Below, piece after piece: positions 34,002 to 47,538 of a stretch of 64,000 nt of DNA. How positions within the stretch are numbered: the stretch's first letter is position 1; each line of letters starts with the position of its first letter. The stretch is from Glandiceps talaboti (taxonomy: Eukaryota > Hemichordata > Enteropneusta > Spengelidae): NCBI RefSeq assembly GCF_964340395.1, contig NC_135567.1:11072984-11136983 (forward strand), read 5' to 3'. Made by a program: the position numbers and the translations under genes. Under the pieces are notes generated by a model. It did no database searches, had not been told where the DNA came from, and saw only the letters and a program-made list of their open reading frames with translations.

Positions 34002-35273
34002 CTGAGGAGGGAAATGACGTTCTATCGAATCATTGCAATGTTATACCGTTGTCTTGTTTAGCAGCTGTTACAGCGGTAGCGAGAGAGTGCAAGGGAAGTC
34101 GACTTATTGTACCAACTCCGACCAACACGCCACTCAAACAATAGATGTTTTGGACACCCTTTTTTACCCTCCCTCCACTGCTAGCATATATGATAAAATG
34201 CACGTATAAAATGTGTGATAGTGAGGCATAGATACTATTCAAATATGCATATTGTAGAAGTTCTACCTGAAATAAAAACCTCACGAAAGGTGCCTTCATA
34301 TTTACCACGGCTCGATCGGAGATCGTGCTCCGATCCGACGCATCTTCAACTAGTGCCTCCTCAGAGTACAGAGCCTAAAGTTACTGCACATCATTATTTC
34401 AGATTCCGATTGAGGAGTCAATTTTTACTCTTTATCACAATGCTACATGATATGACAGTTTGTTGTGTCATATGTTCCTCCTAACAGCAACTACATGCGC
34501 CTAAGAGTGGCCCTATTTTTCTGTTTCTCATGACTGTACCATTGCAAATATGGGTCGGTCGGTCGGTCGATTAAAATGCTCTGCACCCCTTCCACCCCAC
34601 CCTCTGGCAAAACCTTAAACCTACAAGTTACGAATTTGTTATATACACGTAGTTACATGTATGTGTCACTGTGGAAATATGCTATTCGATAACTTCAACA
34701 CATTTCCGCTAGAACTATGAGAGTTTAACGGAGTTGTTTTGTAATCATTGGAGCGCATATTTTCAAGACTATAAGTTGTGTATTGTTACTTTTTTTTGTA
34801 TTTTCGTTTACGTTTATTTTATTTTGAAAACATGTTTACCATGTTGGTTACTAGAAGTAACAGGAAAATTAGTTCCATTATTTCACTGTTCAATTTGGTT
34901 TTGTTTGTTGTTGCTTCGTTGCCCAGAAGCTTGTAGTCTTTCTAATCTAGCGACCCTACGTCATCACAGGGTGAGAAAGCGAACTACTGGCTGTTGTTTA
35001 GTAGGTTTTTTCCCCATGGATTACAAGAGTCGCAATTCGAGTGCAACATCGGAAACAATGTTTTCACAACAAAAACTATACTGCAGGAATATGGTTCGAA
35101 TTTAATATAAAGTGGACGGGTTCAAATATTAAATCAAAGTCGATGGTATTGTGTATAGGGAAACGTGTGGTTTCTTTTCTTGACTGAATACTGATGCATA
35201 TCTGTTTACTACTAATTGATGAACTGATGTCTTTTAGTATTGATAAACATATGTATACTGCAATGAAATAGAG

Positions 35274-35313
35274 AGAGAACCTCAACTAAATATACATTCA
35301 GTTGAGGTTCTCT
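35274..35313. other. perfect 14-bp stem-loop
   Basis: AGAGAACCTCAACT, a 12-base loop, then AGTTGAGGTTCTCT. The stem is too short for a typical animal microRNA precursor, and no pairing continues outside it. Confidence 0.6.
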
Positions 35314-36263
35314 TACTAGTCCATTGGCTTGAGTAAAAGGATGTTGCAAATCAAAAGTACTTGACAGTAAAATAATGTGTTTATTTGTATACATATATCC
35401 TTCTTTTCTATATGTTTACCAAATACTTACATGGTTATGTGTGTTTAAGTTTTCAAGTTTTATGAATACAATGTGTATTTTTCACAGAAATAGAAAATAT
35501 CTACAGTATACTATATCTCGTATTACATTGCATTTATTTCATTGCAAATTATACCTGCATGCTAACAGGACTGTTCCACATCCAATTAACTGTTTCTGAC
35601 GTTGGATTTTCTCAGACCACACGGTTGTAGCTATGATAAAAATGTCTCCAGAGTCTACTCTCAGGCATAATATTTGGAATAATTACATAACAACCAGTTG
35701 TGCCAATTCTGGCAACTACCATGGCTATGGTACTTTACTGTTGTCAGGCCACATCACCAAGTGCATTATGAGGTCATTTGCTGGTTGAAAACATGTAGCT
35801 ACAATTGTTTGATCTGAGTAGGTCCACGATACATGTGAATAACAAAATGCTAGTGGTGGACTATGTGGTGTGCTATTGACGAAATACGGAAACATCGGAA
35901 GGTTACGTTGTATCTTGTGTTTCATTATTACGTAATCAAAGTAGCAATGAATTGTTGGCTGTAAATGCAAAAATATAGTGACCCCTAATAACCAATTTTC
36001 GAAGGAATCAAATAATTGGCGTCAAATTATAACATGCAAGAACATATTCAACATGAAAATTGCGTTAGATGGAAGTGACTTGACTAAGTTTAAAACTGGA
36101 TTAAACTCTGTAGAATACTTGGGAGTATAAATTACTTCGATACCTTGTGCTGCTAGCCATGTGTTGTAATCCTAGCCGAAGTGGGTTTGTCTTACCTGAA
36201 CTGACTAACGTCAGGCGAAACAACTTCGTCTACATGTGGCTGCGTACGTGTAGCTGAGAATAG

Positions 36264-37601
36264 GTCAAGTACCTCATTACTCTAATCATAGAAAGGCTTT
36301 ATATCTATTAAGTACATCATTACTCCAATTATAGAAAGGCTTTATATCTATTAAGCACCTCATTACTCCAATTATAGAAAGGCTTTATATCTATTAAGGA
36401 CCTCATTACTCTAATCATAGAAAGGCTTTATATCTATCAAGCACCTCATTACTCCAATCATAGAAAGGCTTTATATCTATTAAGCACCTCATTACTCCAA
36501 TCATAGAAAGGCTTTAAATCTATTAAGTAACTCACTACTCCAATCATAGAAAGGCTTTATATCTATTAAGCACCTCATTACTCCAATCATAGAAAAGCTT
36601 TATATCTATTAAGTACCTCATTATTCTAATCATAGAAAGGCTTTATATCTATTAAGCACCTCATTACTCCAATCAAAGAAAGGCTTTCTATCTATTAAGC
36701 ACCTCATTACTCCAATTATAGAAAGGCTTTATATCTATTAAGGACCTCATTACTCTAATCATAGAAAGGCTTTATATCTATTAAGCACCTCATTACTCTA
36801 ATCATAGAAAGGCTTTATATCTATTAAGCCCCTCATTACTCCAATTATAGAAAGGCTTTATATCTATTAAGGACCTCATTACTCTAATCATAGAAAGGCT
36901 TTATATCTATTAAGCACCTCATTACTCCAATCATAGAAAGGCTTTATATCTATTAAGTAACTCACTACTCCAATCATAGAAAGGCTTTATATCTATTAAG
37001 GACCTCATTACTCCAATCATAGAAAGGCTTTATATCTATTAAGTAACTCACTACTCCAATCATAGAAAGGCTTTATATCTATTAAGCACCTCATTACTCC
37101 AATCAAAGAAAGGCTTTCTATCTATTAAGCACCTCATTACTCCAATCATAGAAAGGCTTTATATCTATTAAGTATCTCATTACTCCAATCATAGAAAGGC
37201 TTTATATCTATTAAGTACCTCATTACTCCAATCATAGAAAGCCTTTATATCTATTAAGCACCTCATTACTCCAATCATAGAAAGGCTTTATATCTATTAA
37301 GTACCTCATTACTCCAATCATAGAAAGCCTTTATATCTATTAAGCACCTCATTACTCCAATCATAGAAAGGCTTTATATCTATTAAGTATCTCATTACTC
37401 CAATCATAGAAAGGCTTTATATCTATTAAGTACCTCATTACTCCAATCATAGAAAGCCTTTATATCTATTAAGCACCTCATTACTCCAATCATAGAAAGG
37501 CTTTATATCTATGAAGAACCTCAGTACTCCAATCATAGAAAGGCTTTATATCTATGAAGCACCTCATTGCTCCAATCATAGAAAGGCTTTATATCTATTA
37601 G
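36264..37601 (+). repeat. 43-bp tandem repeat, 31 copies
   Basis: The unit reads approximately CCTCATTACTCCAATCATAG plus AAAGGCTTTATATCTATTAAG and two linking bases. The GGC of the first copy (36295) and last copy (37585) are exactly 30 x 43 bp apart, so there is no net length change across 1.3 kb. Variation is by substitution: GTACC, GCACC, GGACC, GTAAC or GTATC at the joint, AAGGC or AAGCC, ATCAT or ATTAT. Some variants recur every two or three units. No promoter boxes or coding frame. Confidence 0.95.
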
Positions 37602-38117
<516 letters not shown>

Positions 38118-38317
38118 TATAGATAAGCTACAAATTGCCAAAACAAAATTGCATACTTAATGATTTTCAATGATGTATGAGAGGGGAATGGAGCCCCAAA
38201 CACTGATAAAATTCAGTCAGGTTGTATGGTAGTTAGGTTAGAGATAACCAATATTGTGGTTGTTACGTACAGGTTGGAACCCTCACGATTTTGAGTTGGT
38301 TCGTGTATTGAAACTAT

Positions 38318-38404
38318 TGGCGATACGTCCCGGGATCAGTAATAGTTGGTTCTTCGTTCTGAACGTTTCAAAACCAGCTATAGGGTTTCTTCATCAGTCG
38401 CAGT
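38318..38404 (-). ncRNA. hammerhead ribozyme, type I, Penelope-like (copy 2)
   Basis: On the minus strand: stem I GCGA, core CTGATGA (38397-38391), stem II AAACC...GGTTT, core GAAA, stem III CGTTC...GGGACG (one G-U pair), cleavage triplet GTA, stem I TCGC. Stem I resumes after a CAAT internal loop with AACT/AGTT pairing. The stems differ in sequence from copy 1 but pair equally well, so the fold is kept by compensating changes. The natural family context is the pseudo-LTR of Penelope-like elements; no RT or nuclease frame was found beside it. Confidence 0.78.
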
Positions 38405-40859
38405 TGTTGTGATAAATTATCATTCCCATATTTGTTTGCCCACAGTTTAGTTGTAATGTTCATCAAACAGAAATATCAGTATTTCAACATTCCTATTATC
38501 TAGTGTGTTTTTTTCCGATTTTTAAATTCTAAATGTTTTAATATAATGCTGACTAAGTTTCATTGTTTTCTATTGTGCCATACTTTTATTTTTGCTATTA
38601 TGTTTATTGTATTTGTTTTTGGGTTTGCCAAGACGTTTTATATCGTTTTGTGATTATGTCTTGTAAATTTCCTTTTACCCATACTGGGTGTTTATTTTCA
38701 AGTTTATATGGTTATCGATATTTATTTTGGGTTTGGTCGTTCTCTTTATGGTTGATCTGAAAAGGGCCGTTTGGTTCGTGAGAAGTTAAGTTTGCTCCGA
38801 TTTACTTGTACGCCTTTTTTGGATGTTGGCTAGACAAATTCTCCTTGGACTTGGCCTGGTTGATGAATTTAGTAAATACGGTTTTAGCAGACTATTTGTC
38901 TTCTGTTGTGTGATTTATCTCCTCTATCTCTTTACATGGAAGCCAGTACGTTCGTCTGTGAAAAGATTTGTACGTTTTGTGACCATCTACAACCGTAAAT
39001 GGGCATGGAAAACATTGAAAGTTTGAAAGTACCAAAACTGAAGAGCATGTTAATGAAAATTTGACGTTTCAACAAGCTATATGAAAAATATGCTCATTTC
39101 CCTGGCCAAAGCAGTACGCGATCTTCAGCTCACTAGAACGGTTAGTGCCATCACCCGCGATATTGCTCATAGCTGAAAATTTCCCAATAAATAAAACACA
39201 CATAACTCTTCAAACACTTCCACTCTACCTTAAAACACCAAATGGAAATATTTTGTTTCATTTCTCGTGCAGCGCACAACCACTCAAACTCAGACCTAAA
39301 ATTCGATTTTGAGATAGAAATTTCAAAGATTACAGCCATACTTAGTCTATTTTAAAAGGGCTTCTCCAAAATCTCGAATTTTATCTCACTCGCACAGCTC
39401 AGTGCGCTCGGTCAGAAAAATCGGTATGCTTTTCAGTAAACTTTGCAATGCTGTATAATCAATCCATATTGTACCTGTCAGTGAGTTGTAGTACTACTGC
39501 GGCTGCTGATAAAAAATTTGCTTTGTGGAATAAATTGACTTACTTTAGACTGCATTACATGCATATAAATTCACAGAATGGCGAGGAATATTTACTACAG
39601 TACGTTGTGAAAGCCTACGATGATATGAAAACAGCTGCGATTTCAGAATAGTGTTAGTAAAGCAAATATTGTTTTCAGGGAATGTCATCAACAACTTTAT
39701 AAATCATTACAGAACTATGAATTTGGCCTGTCAAGCTTGCTCGATTGTGATGCAAGTTGTTCAGACAAATATAACCCATGTGTATAGATAGGTAAAATTT
39801 AAACTAGTCCAAAATATTTTAAGTCACAGTATGGCAAGCCGTTCAGGCCAAAAGTAGTATTCTTATTTTAGCTATTGTATTTTACATTTTTTCGCCGTTA
39901 CAAACTAATTTTAACCATTTATGTGTATTTTTTCGATGGAATCCACACTTTTATTCCATATTGAAATTATTTAATTCAAACAAGTTTTCATTTATTTGAG
40001 ATTATTGTTATTTACAGGCTTTATTTTCATTTATTTTTCGTCAAACCAGAAATATTCTAAAAGGATTCTATTGAAAGTCAAAATATATTTTTTAAAGCTT
40101 ATTTGAAGTTTTTTTTTTTTTAAATTGAAATTTTTCGGATGGTGGTAAGAAAAGTGTTTCTTTGGACCACTCGATTTCCATAGCATGTTTTTTTGAGTAA
40201 CTCAAATGACTGATTTCTGGTAGGCATAACATCGTTGGTCGCTGTACTTTGTACTTGCATGGATATTTGTTTTGAATACAAATACGAATACAAACAATGA
40301 CACTACTACTGGCAGATGATAGACCGACCATTCTCTGTTCTACTTGTTCTTTGTCCAACCATTCAACTCAATGCGATAAACGTTCAAGCTACTATTCTGC
40401 CCCGCTCAATAGAATGAAAATTGCAGCAGTCAGGTCCTGGTGAAATTCTGGTGGGGGGGGGGGGGTGTCTATGAAATTTTTCCACAGGGCCAGCAAAAAG
40501 ACTGTGAATCTGTGGCACCTGACCTTCTCCCTGTGAAAACCAAAATAGGATGATCCCTATCATTGAATTTGAACCAACTCTCTTTTCAGGAAGGGGAGGG
40601 GAAGGGGGATAGGAGGTGTATGTTGAAATATATAACCTATCACAGCCTTTTATTAGGGTAATTTCCACGAAAAGATGAGGAAAGTTAGTGAGCACATTAT
40701 CTACTATGAGTATTTTTTTCTCAGCGACGTAAATCTCTGACCGTATTTCTTTGTACATCTACATTCCTTTTAACTTTTTGTGATTATATAATATTAAGCC
40801 CCTTCACATGTAATAATAATTAAATAATATTATATAATAATAATAATAATTTTAATAAT
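38405..40859. other. AT-rich intergenic region
   Basis: No gene supported. It contains a G-run near 40452-40464 and (TAA)n-like sequence near 40810-40862. The hydrophobic open frames near 38560-39026 have low-complexity composition and no recognisable domain. Confidence 0.5.
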
Positions 40860-41400
40860 AATACAGTTTATTTGCATATTGACTACCCTACCTGGGGTAG
40901 TTTTTTTTATCCAGAGTTCAAAAAAGGGGGTCATTTATGAACCTACATTACCATGGTAACTAAAATCACCATAATATGCTAATATTTTTTTTCAAAATTT
41001 GACAAAACATGGACAAAAATAAATTTTAGTATAAAACTGTCAGTTTTTTTGCATGTATGAATTATTCCTGTTTTAACATAAATTGTCTGAATTAGGAGGC
41101 CTGTTTCCATGGAAACGTACAGTCGGCTTGAAATATACTGTTTTGGCTAAATGCATATGCATCTGACAAGTTATGCTATAACTTTGATAATGGTTTATTT
41201 TGTTTGCATATTGACCACTCTACATAGGGTAGTTTGTTATGACAAGTTCAAAAGAAGTGATCATTTTATGAACGGCTGTTGCCATGGTAACCAAAATAAC
41301 TATATTATGTAGATTTTTGAAAATGACACATAAAACAATTTTAAAAATTTAAATGTAGGAAAAAACTTCCTTGGTGTTAACATGTATGAGTTGGTGATAT
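40860..41400 (+). repeat. diverged direct repeat (two copies, about 330 bp apart) with X-box palindromes
   Basis: Copy 1 (from about 40866) and copy 2 (from about 41195) share GTTTATTTGCATATTGAC, GGGTAGTTT, AAGTTCAAAA, TCATTTTATGAAC and CCATGGTAAC followed by AAAAT. Each has a CCATGG-centred palindrome: ATTACCATGGTAAC (40947-40960) and GTTGCCATGGTAAC (41278-41291). A third, GTTTCCATGGAAAC (41103-41116), lies between. The second matches the RFX X-box consensus closely. Confidence 0.7.
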
Positions 41401-41556
41401 CTGTTGTAATACAAAGTGTCATGAATTTTGCAATTATCTGTATCAAACTTAAGCAATTATAAAACTCTAAAAAAATCGACAGAATATGACATTAAATTAA
41501 AAATATCTAAAAAATATCGGCAGTCCGTGAGAATTTCATCTAGGTTCAGTCTTTTA

Positions 41557-41811
41557 TCACAACATCTTCAAAAGTAAGTGTACACATATATTTGAGTACA
41601 AGTTGATATCAGTGACTCTAGATACTATATGTTGTTTGTACTGTGAATGACCGTCCGACAAAAGTTTGACTCTATCGTCTGCTTCAAATTTAATTACTTC
41701 AACTGACTCCGACAACGCATTGTGCGTAATACGTATACCCAGTGCATGACACGTGCTGAATTCAAATGATGGATATAGTTGGCGATAGGTAGTAATCAAG
41801 ATATTGGCCAT
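41557..41811 (-). CDS. hypothetical 84-residue frame, unknown
   Basis: I do not recognise it. The frame starts at an ATG with a favourable context (ACATATGG) and encodes a mixed, protein-like sequence: MANILITTYRQLYPSFEFST at the start, SESVEVIKFEADDRVKLLSD in the middle. There is no signal peptide, no domain and no adjacent exon. It may be a first exon, a single small protein or chance; composition is its only support. Confidence 0.2.
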   Translation of the reverse strand: MANILITTYRQLYPSFEFSTCHALGIRITHNALSESVEVIKFEADDRVKLLSDGHSQYKQHIVSRVTDINLYSNICVHLLLKML

Positions 41812-43029
41812 ATGTTGTTACAAGAATATTTGATAAATTAGTCAGAATTTCTCAGTCAAGAGTCTTGCTATGTGACCGGTCCGAAGATGGTGACTTTAAT
41901 GTGCATGCACTTGCCAAATAACACTCTCGAATATAACACAATGCAACAATTTAACCTACATCATGTGCACATCATTACACGTGTGTGCAGTACACACATC
42001 ACATACAAGTGAGATTCACAATGACAGAATCAAATTCACTAACATATTATTTACATGACTTTGCTGAACGATGAGGAATAATCATTGATTTACACGAAGT
42101 TGCTAAAATCATTGATGACTTAAAAATAGGAAGGGGCATTGCAGTTATTCTTTTTCAGACAGAGCGCCTGATCTGAGATTTTTTACGGCATCAATACCTA
42201 TTCGAGGGGTATTGCTATAAAAATATGCATTGGTTACCTTTGAAAATGGTTTCCTTAGTACACTGAATCAACAGAACCTTCAAAAGGAGTCTAAATCGTG
42301 AGCAGATGTGAAACAGATGACATGGGGAACGGTTATTTACCTCAAGGGGATTACGTAACATATCCTTGGCAGATACATGTATTTGACCTAAAACCTGTTG
42401 TTCTGTATCTCTTTGTAACGTCGTTATTGTTGTTGTAAAGATTCAGTTTGCATTATCATACATTGCATTACAGCATGACAAGTTGAGAACTACACTTATG
42501 TTGATGTTAACATGTGCGATAGTACAAAGACTGTGGTTAGTACCGTGCCTTGACCACATTTCCTACCCCAAACCGAATAAGCACTTACGATTTTATGTGC
42601 ATTTCACCTGTTTCTATTTCAATCGTACTCAATGAATAAAATACACAACACCCTTAGATGTATACGCACTATACTTGGCTATCACAATAATGACTTTTAC
42701 TGTTGCAATGAACGTTAGATTTTAGATTTACCCGTTGCACATGTATCGTGTCCTTCGTGGTACATGCGGCCACCTCCCTATTAGGTAATAGATACATCCA
42801 TGCTATGGTACATATGTACCTGACACAAGTCACTGTTGTTGGGAAAAAACAAGCTATCATACGTGAATTACATGTAACAGTTTTGAGGAGTTAATATGTT
42901 TAGTTAATCAATGTCAAGGATGTTAAGAATGTGTATTTGACCATCAGAAAACATAATCGACTCATTGTTCAAATAAAGGTCACGTGTGTGGCGACATGCG
43001 CCTGTCAGCAGACTCGGCCTTCTTAAAGC
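41812..43029. other. intergenic, no gene seen
   Basis: Unique sequence leading into the large array. An E-box-like GGTCACGTGTG lies near 42977. Confidence 0.5.
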
Positions 43030-43929
43030 TTAAGGCCAGTAAGCATGTAGATGTTACCGGTGCCATGCGCCAAAGTGACCGCTGCTCCGGTTGTATGAAA
43101 TGCGCATGCGTCGAACCATGTGATCTAATATTAAAAGGCAACTATATATAGAGAAAATGGTATGACATTTTGAAAGTTTCGACAAACTTTCTGACCAACC
43201 ATCAGACGTACATTTATTTAAATCCTAGCCCATAACATTTATTATATGGTGATTGGCACCTTTTAAATTTGATCTGAAATTCTGTTCAATTTGAATTTGT
43301 CCCCTTTCATATCCATTGCGACAAACTTTCAGACCATCAGATCTACATTAACTCAGAGCCACGTTAGATAAATTATAGGGCTAACATCAGTTCACAACAT
43401 ACGGAACAAATATTGTAGATAATCTCATTAATATGTGTGAACAATGTGCGCATGTACGATAACCATGTGATGACCCAATCCGGAAAGTTTGGAGGTGTTA
43501 AACATTGGTACACCTCACCAGCTTCCCTGATCAATTTACTGGAGTTCCCCGGGTGCGACCCATGATCAAAGTGAAAGGACAGAAAACATATGTATAACGC
43601 CACGAAAATTGTGTTCGAATTTAGTCTAATATAAAGAAGGTTAGTCAGCTTCATAAAATATCTTCCATATGATCGTTATTTTTTAAAACAATAATGCATG
43701 CGTAGTCCGGATTGTTTGTCTTGCTTTCGAAATTTCAAGTAGACTGCCGAGAGTTGATTTCTTTTATTTTGATACATAACATGTACCACTGTCACAATCA
43801 ATGTAAAAAGACGCAACAATGATATTGCAATTGAGTGTCGCCATTGTTGTGTCTACATGAAAAATTACTGCATTGTGGCAAACAATAAAAATAAAAATAA
43901 GAACAAATTAAACACAAATTAGCACTGTA

Positions 43930-44179
43930 ACACAAGCCTAGCATACAGCTGCCATCTGGTCATCAATCCGTGTTCGCTAACTACAAAATTTAATAATATC
44001 CTTGTAAAAACGACTTTTTCAAAATAGCCAGCAGATTACTTCAAAAGTACAATAAACTCTCTTTTATGTTAGGGGCACAGACATATGGTATGGGTTTACG
44101 CGACATTAGTGTGGATTGGTTGTTTTTAGTATGTAATGAAAATAATGAAAAGGGAGATAGAAAGAGAGAGGGGAGGGGG

Positions 44180-44246
<67 letters not shown>

Positions 44247-44472
44247 AAGGAATCAGTCAGTTTTTCAGAAGGGCAGAGTGTGGGGGGAAGGCAAAGGACA
44301 ATTGTATTTATGGGGACCACAGGTCAATACAACTAAGTGAGATCCATTTAATTTGAAAGATTTTTCTCACCTCTTTTTAGATGTTTTCTTCTTTTATTAA
44401 ACTGTTTCAAACTGTACACTTCTGTATGTATGTCTGTCTGTCTCTCTGCCTGTCTGTCTGCCTGTCTGTCTC

Positions 44473-44533
<61 letters not shown>

Positions 44534-44646
44534 TTTTATTTTACATTTGAAGTAACACGCTTAACATTTTGAAAAAGTCGCATTTACCATTAATTGTTGC
44601 ATTTGGCAAAAAGGGAATGATAACCAGATAGTAGGTGTGCTTGTTA
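43930..44646. mobile_element. foldback core of the array unit (representative copy)
   Basis: The left arm holds GCCATCTGGTCATCA, CGTGTTCGC, AACGACTTTTTCAAAATAG, GATTACTTCAAAAGTACAAT. The right arm holds the reverse complements in diverged form: TTTATTTTACATTTGAAGTA, ATTTTGAAAAAGTCG, then ATGATAACCAGATAG. Arms are about 120 bp. The loop carries the GTTTACGCGACATTAG segment, (GACA)n, a GGAATCAGTCAG segment and (TC)n. It looks like an old MITE whose loop filled with microsatellite and which was then carried along by tandem duplication. The same structure occurs in every full unit. Confidence 0.7.
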
Positions 44647-45842
44647 GAGAAATAACAAATATTCGTCGAAGACATAAAAAGGGTCAGTGAGCCTGTAAAT
44701 GTTATAGGTGCCGTGCGCCAAAGTTTCCACTGCTCCGGTTGTATGAAATGCGCATGCATCAAAATTGCCTGAAATTCTGTCAAGGAACCATGTGATCTAA
44801 TAATAAAAGGCAACTATAGAGTAAATGGTATGACATTTTGAAAGTTTCGACAAACTTTCTGACCAACCGTCAGACGTACATTTATTTAAATCCTAGCCCA
44901 TAACATTTATTATATGGTGATTGGCACCTTTTAAATTTGATCTGAAATTCTGTTCAATTTGAATTTGCCCCCTTTCATATCCATTGCGACAAACTTTCCG
45001 ACCATCAGATCTACATTAACTCATAGCCACGTTCGATACATTACAGGGCTAACATCAGTGCACAACACACGGAACAAATATTGTAGATAATCGCATTAAT
45101 ATGTGTGAACAATGTGCGCATGTACGATAACCATGTGATGACCCAATCCGGAAAGTTTGGAGGTGTTAAACATTGGTGCACCTCACCAGCTTCCCTGATT
45201 AATTTACTGGAGTTCCCCGGGTGCGACCCATGATCAAAGTGAAAGGACAGAAAACATATGTATAACGCCACGAAAATTGTGTTCGAATTTAGTCTAATAT
45301 AAAGAAGGTTAGTCAGCTTCATAAAATATCTTCCATATGATCGTCATTTTTTAAAACAATAATGCATGCGTAATCCGGATTGTTTGTCTTGCTTTCGAAA
45401 TTTCAAGTAGACTGCCGAGAGTTGATTTCTTTTATTTTGATACATAACATGTACCACTGTCACAATCAATGTAAAAAGACGCAACAATGATGTTGCAATT
45501 GAGTGTCGCCATTGTTGGATCTACCTGGAAAATTACTGCATTGTGGCAAAAAATAAAAATAAAAATAAAATTAAACACAAATTAGCACTGTAAGACAAAC
45601 CTAGCATACACCTGCCATCTGGTCATCATTCCGTGTTCGCTAACTACAAAATTTAATAATACCCTTGTAAAAACGACTTTTTCAAAATAGGAAGCAGATT
45701 AATTCAAAAGTACAATAAACCCTCTATTATGTTAGGGGCACAGACATATGGTATGGGTTTACGCGACATTAGTGTGGATTGGTTGTTTTTAGTATGTGAT
45801 AAAAATAATGAAAAGGGAGATAGAAAGAGAGAAGGGAGGGGG

Positions 45843-45889
<47 letters not shown>

Positions 45890-46082
45890 AAGGAATCAGT
45901 CAGTTTCTTCAGAAGGGCAGAGTGTGGGGGGAAGGGAGAGGACAATTGTATTGATAGGGACCACAGGTCAATACAACTAGGTGAGATCCATTTAATTTAA
46001 AAGATTTTTCTCCTCTTTTTAGATGTTTTCTTCTTTTATTGAACTGTTTGAAACTGTACACTTCTGTCTGTCTGTCTGCCTG

Positions 46083-46183
<101 letters not shown>

Positions 46184-47491
46184 GTTTATTTTACATTTGA
46201 AGTAACACGCTTAACATTTTGAAAAAGTCGCATTTACCATTAAATGTTGCATTTGGCAAAAACCGGATGATGACCAGATAGTAGGTGTGCTTGTTAGAGA
46301 AATAACAAATATTCGTCGAAGACATAAAAAGGGTCAGTGAGACTGTAAATGTTACCGGTGCCGTGCGCCAAAGTTTCCACTGCTCCGGTTGTATGAAATG
46401 CGCATGCGTCGAAATTGCCTGAAATTCTGTCAAAAAACCATGTGATCTAATGATAAAAGGCAGCTATAGTGAAAATGGTATGACATTTTGAAAGTTTTGC
46501 AAACTTTCTGACCGACCGTCAGACGTACATTTATTTAAATCCTAGCCCATGACATTTATTATATGGTGATTTGCACCTTTTAAAGTTGATCTGAAATTCT
46601 GTTCAATTTGAATTTGTCAACTTTCATATTCATTGCAACAAACTTTCCGACCATCAGATCTACATTAACCCAGAGCCACGTTCGATAAATTTCAGGGCTA
46701 ACATCAGTGCACAACACACGGAACAAATATTGTAGGTAATCTCATTAATATGTGTGAACAATGTGCGCATGTACGATAACCATGTGATGACCCAATCCGG
46801 AAAGTTTGGAGGTGTTAAACATTGGTGCACCACACCGATTTCCCTGATCAATATACTGGAGTTCCCCGGGTGCGATCCATGATCAAAGTGAAATGACAGA
46901 TAACATATATATAACGCCACGAAAAATGTGTTCGAATTTAGTCTAATATAAAGAAGGTTAGTCAGCTTCATAAAATATCTTCCATATGATCGTCATTTTT
47001 TAAAACAATAATGCATGCGTAGTCCGGATTGTTTGTCTTGCTTTCGAAATTTCAAGTAGACTGCCGAGAGTTGATTTCTTTTATTTTGATACATAACATG
47101 TACCACTGTCACAATCAATGTAAAAAGACGCAACAATGATGTTGCAATTGCGTGTCGCCATTTTTGGATCTACCTGGAAAATTACTGCATTGTGGCAAAA
47201 AATAAAAATAAAAATAAAATTAAACACAAATTAGCACTGTAAGACAAGCCTAGCATACACCTGCCATCTGGTCATCATTCCGTGTTCGCTAACTACAAAA
47301 TTTAATAATATCCTTGTAAAAACGACTTTTTCAAAATAGCAAGCAGATTACTTCAAAAGTACAATAAACCCTCTATTATGTTAGGGGCACAGACATATGG
47401 TATGGGTTTACGCGACATTAGTGTGGATTGGTTGTTTTTAGTATGTAATGAAAATAATGAAAAGGGAGATAGAAAGAGAGAGGGGAGGGGG

Positions 47492-47538
<47 letters not shown>

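Larger units (their letters stand above)
32243..36263. other. intergenic region, no convincing gene
   Basis: About 4 kb with short open frames, the longest of which (34734-35105) begins with TTG rather than ATG and matches nothing I know. It contains a trio of hairpins (33911-34001), a GATCGGAG/CTCCGATC hairpin (34314-34335) and a 14-bp perfect stem-loop (35274-35313). Confidence 0.5.

Noticed and set aside
34734-35105. 123-residue hydrophobic frame
   Set aside because: The start codon is TTG and the composition is AT-driven; no domain or splice context supports it.
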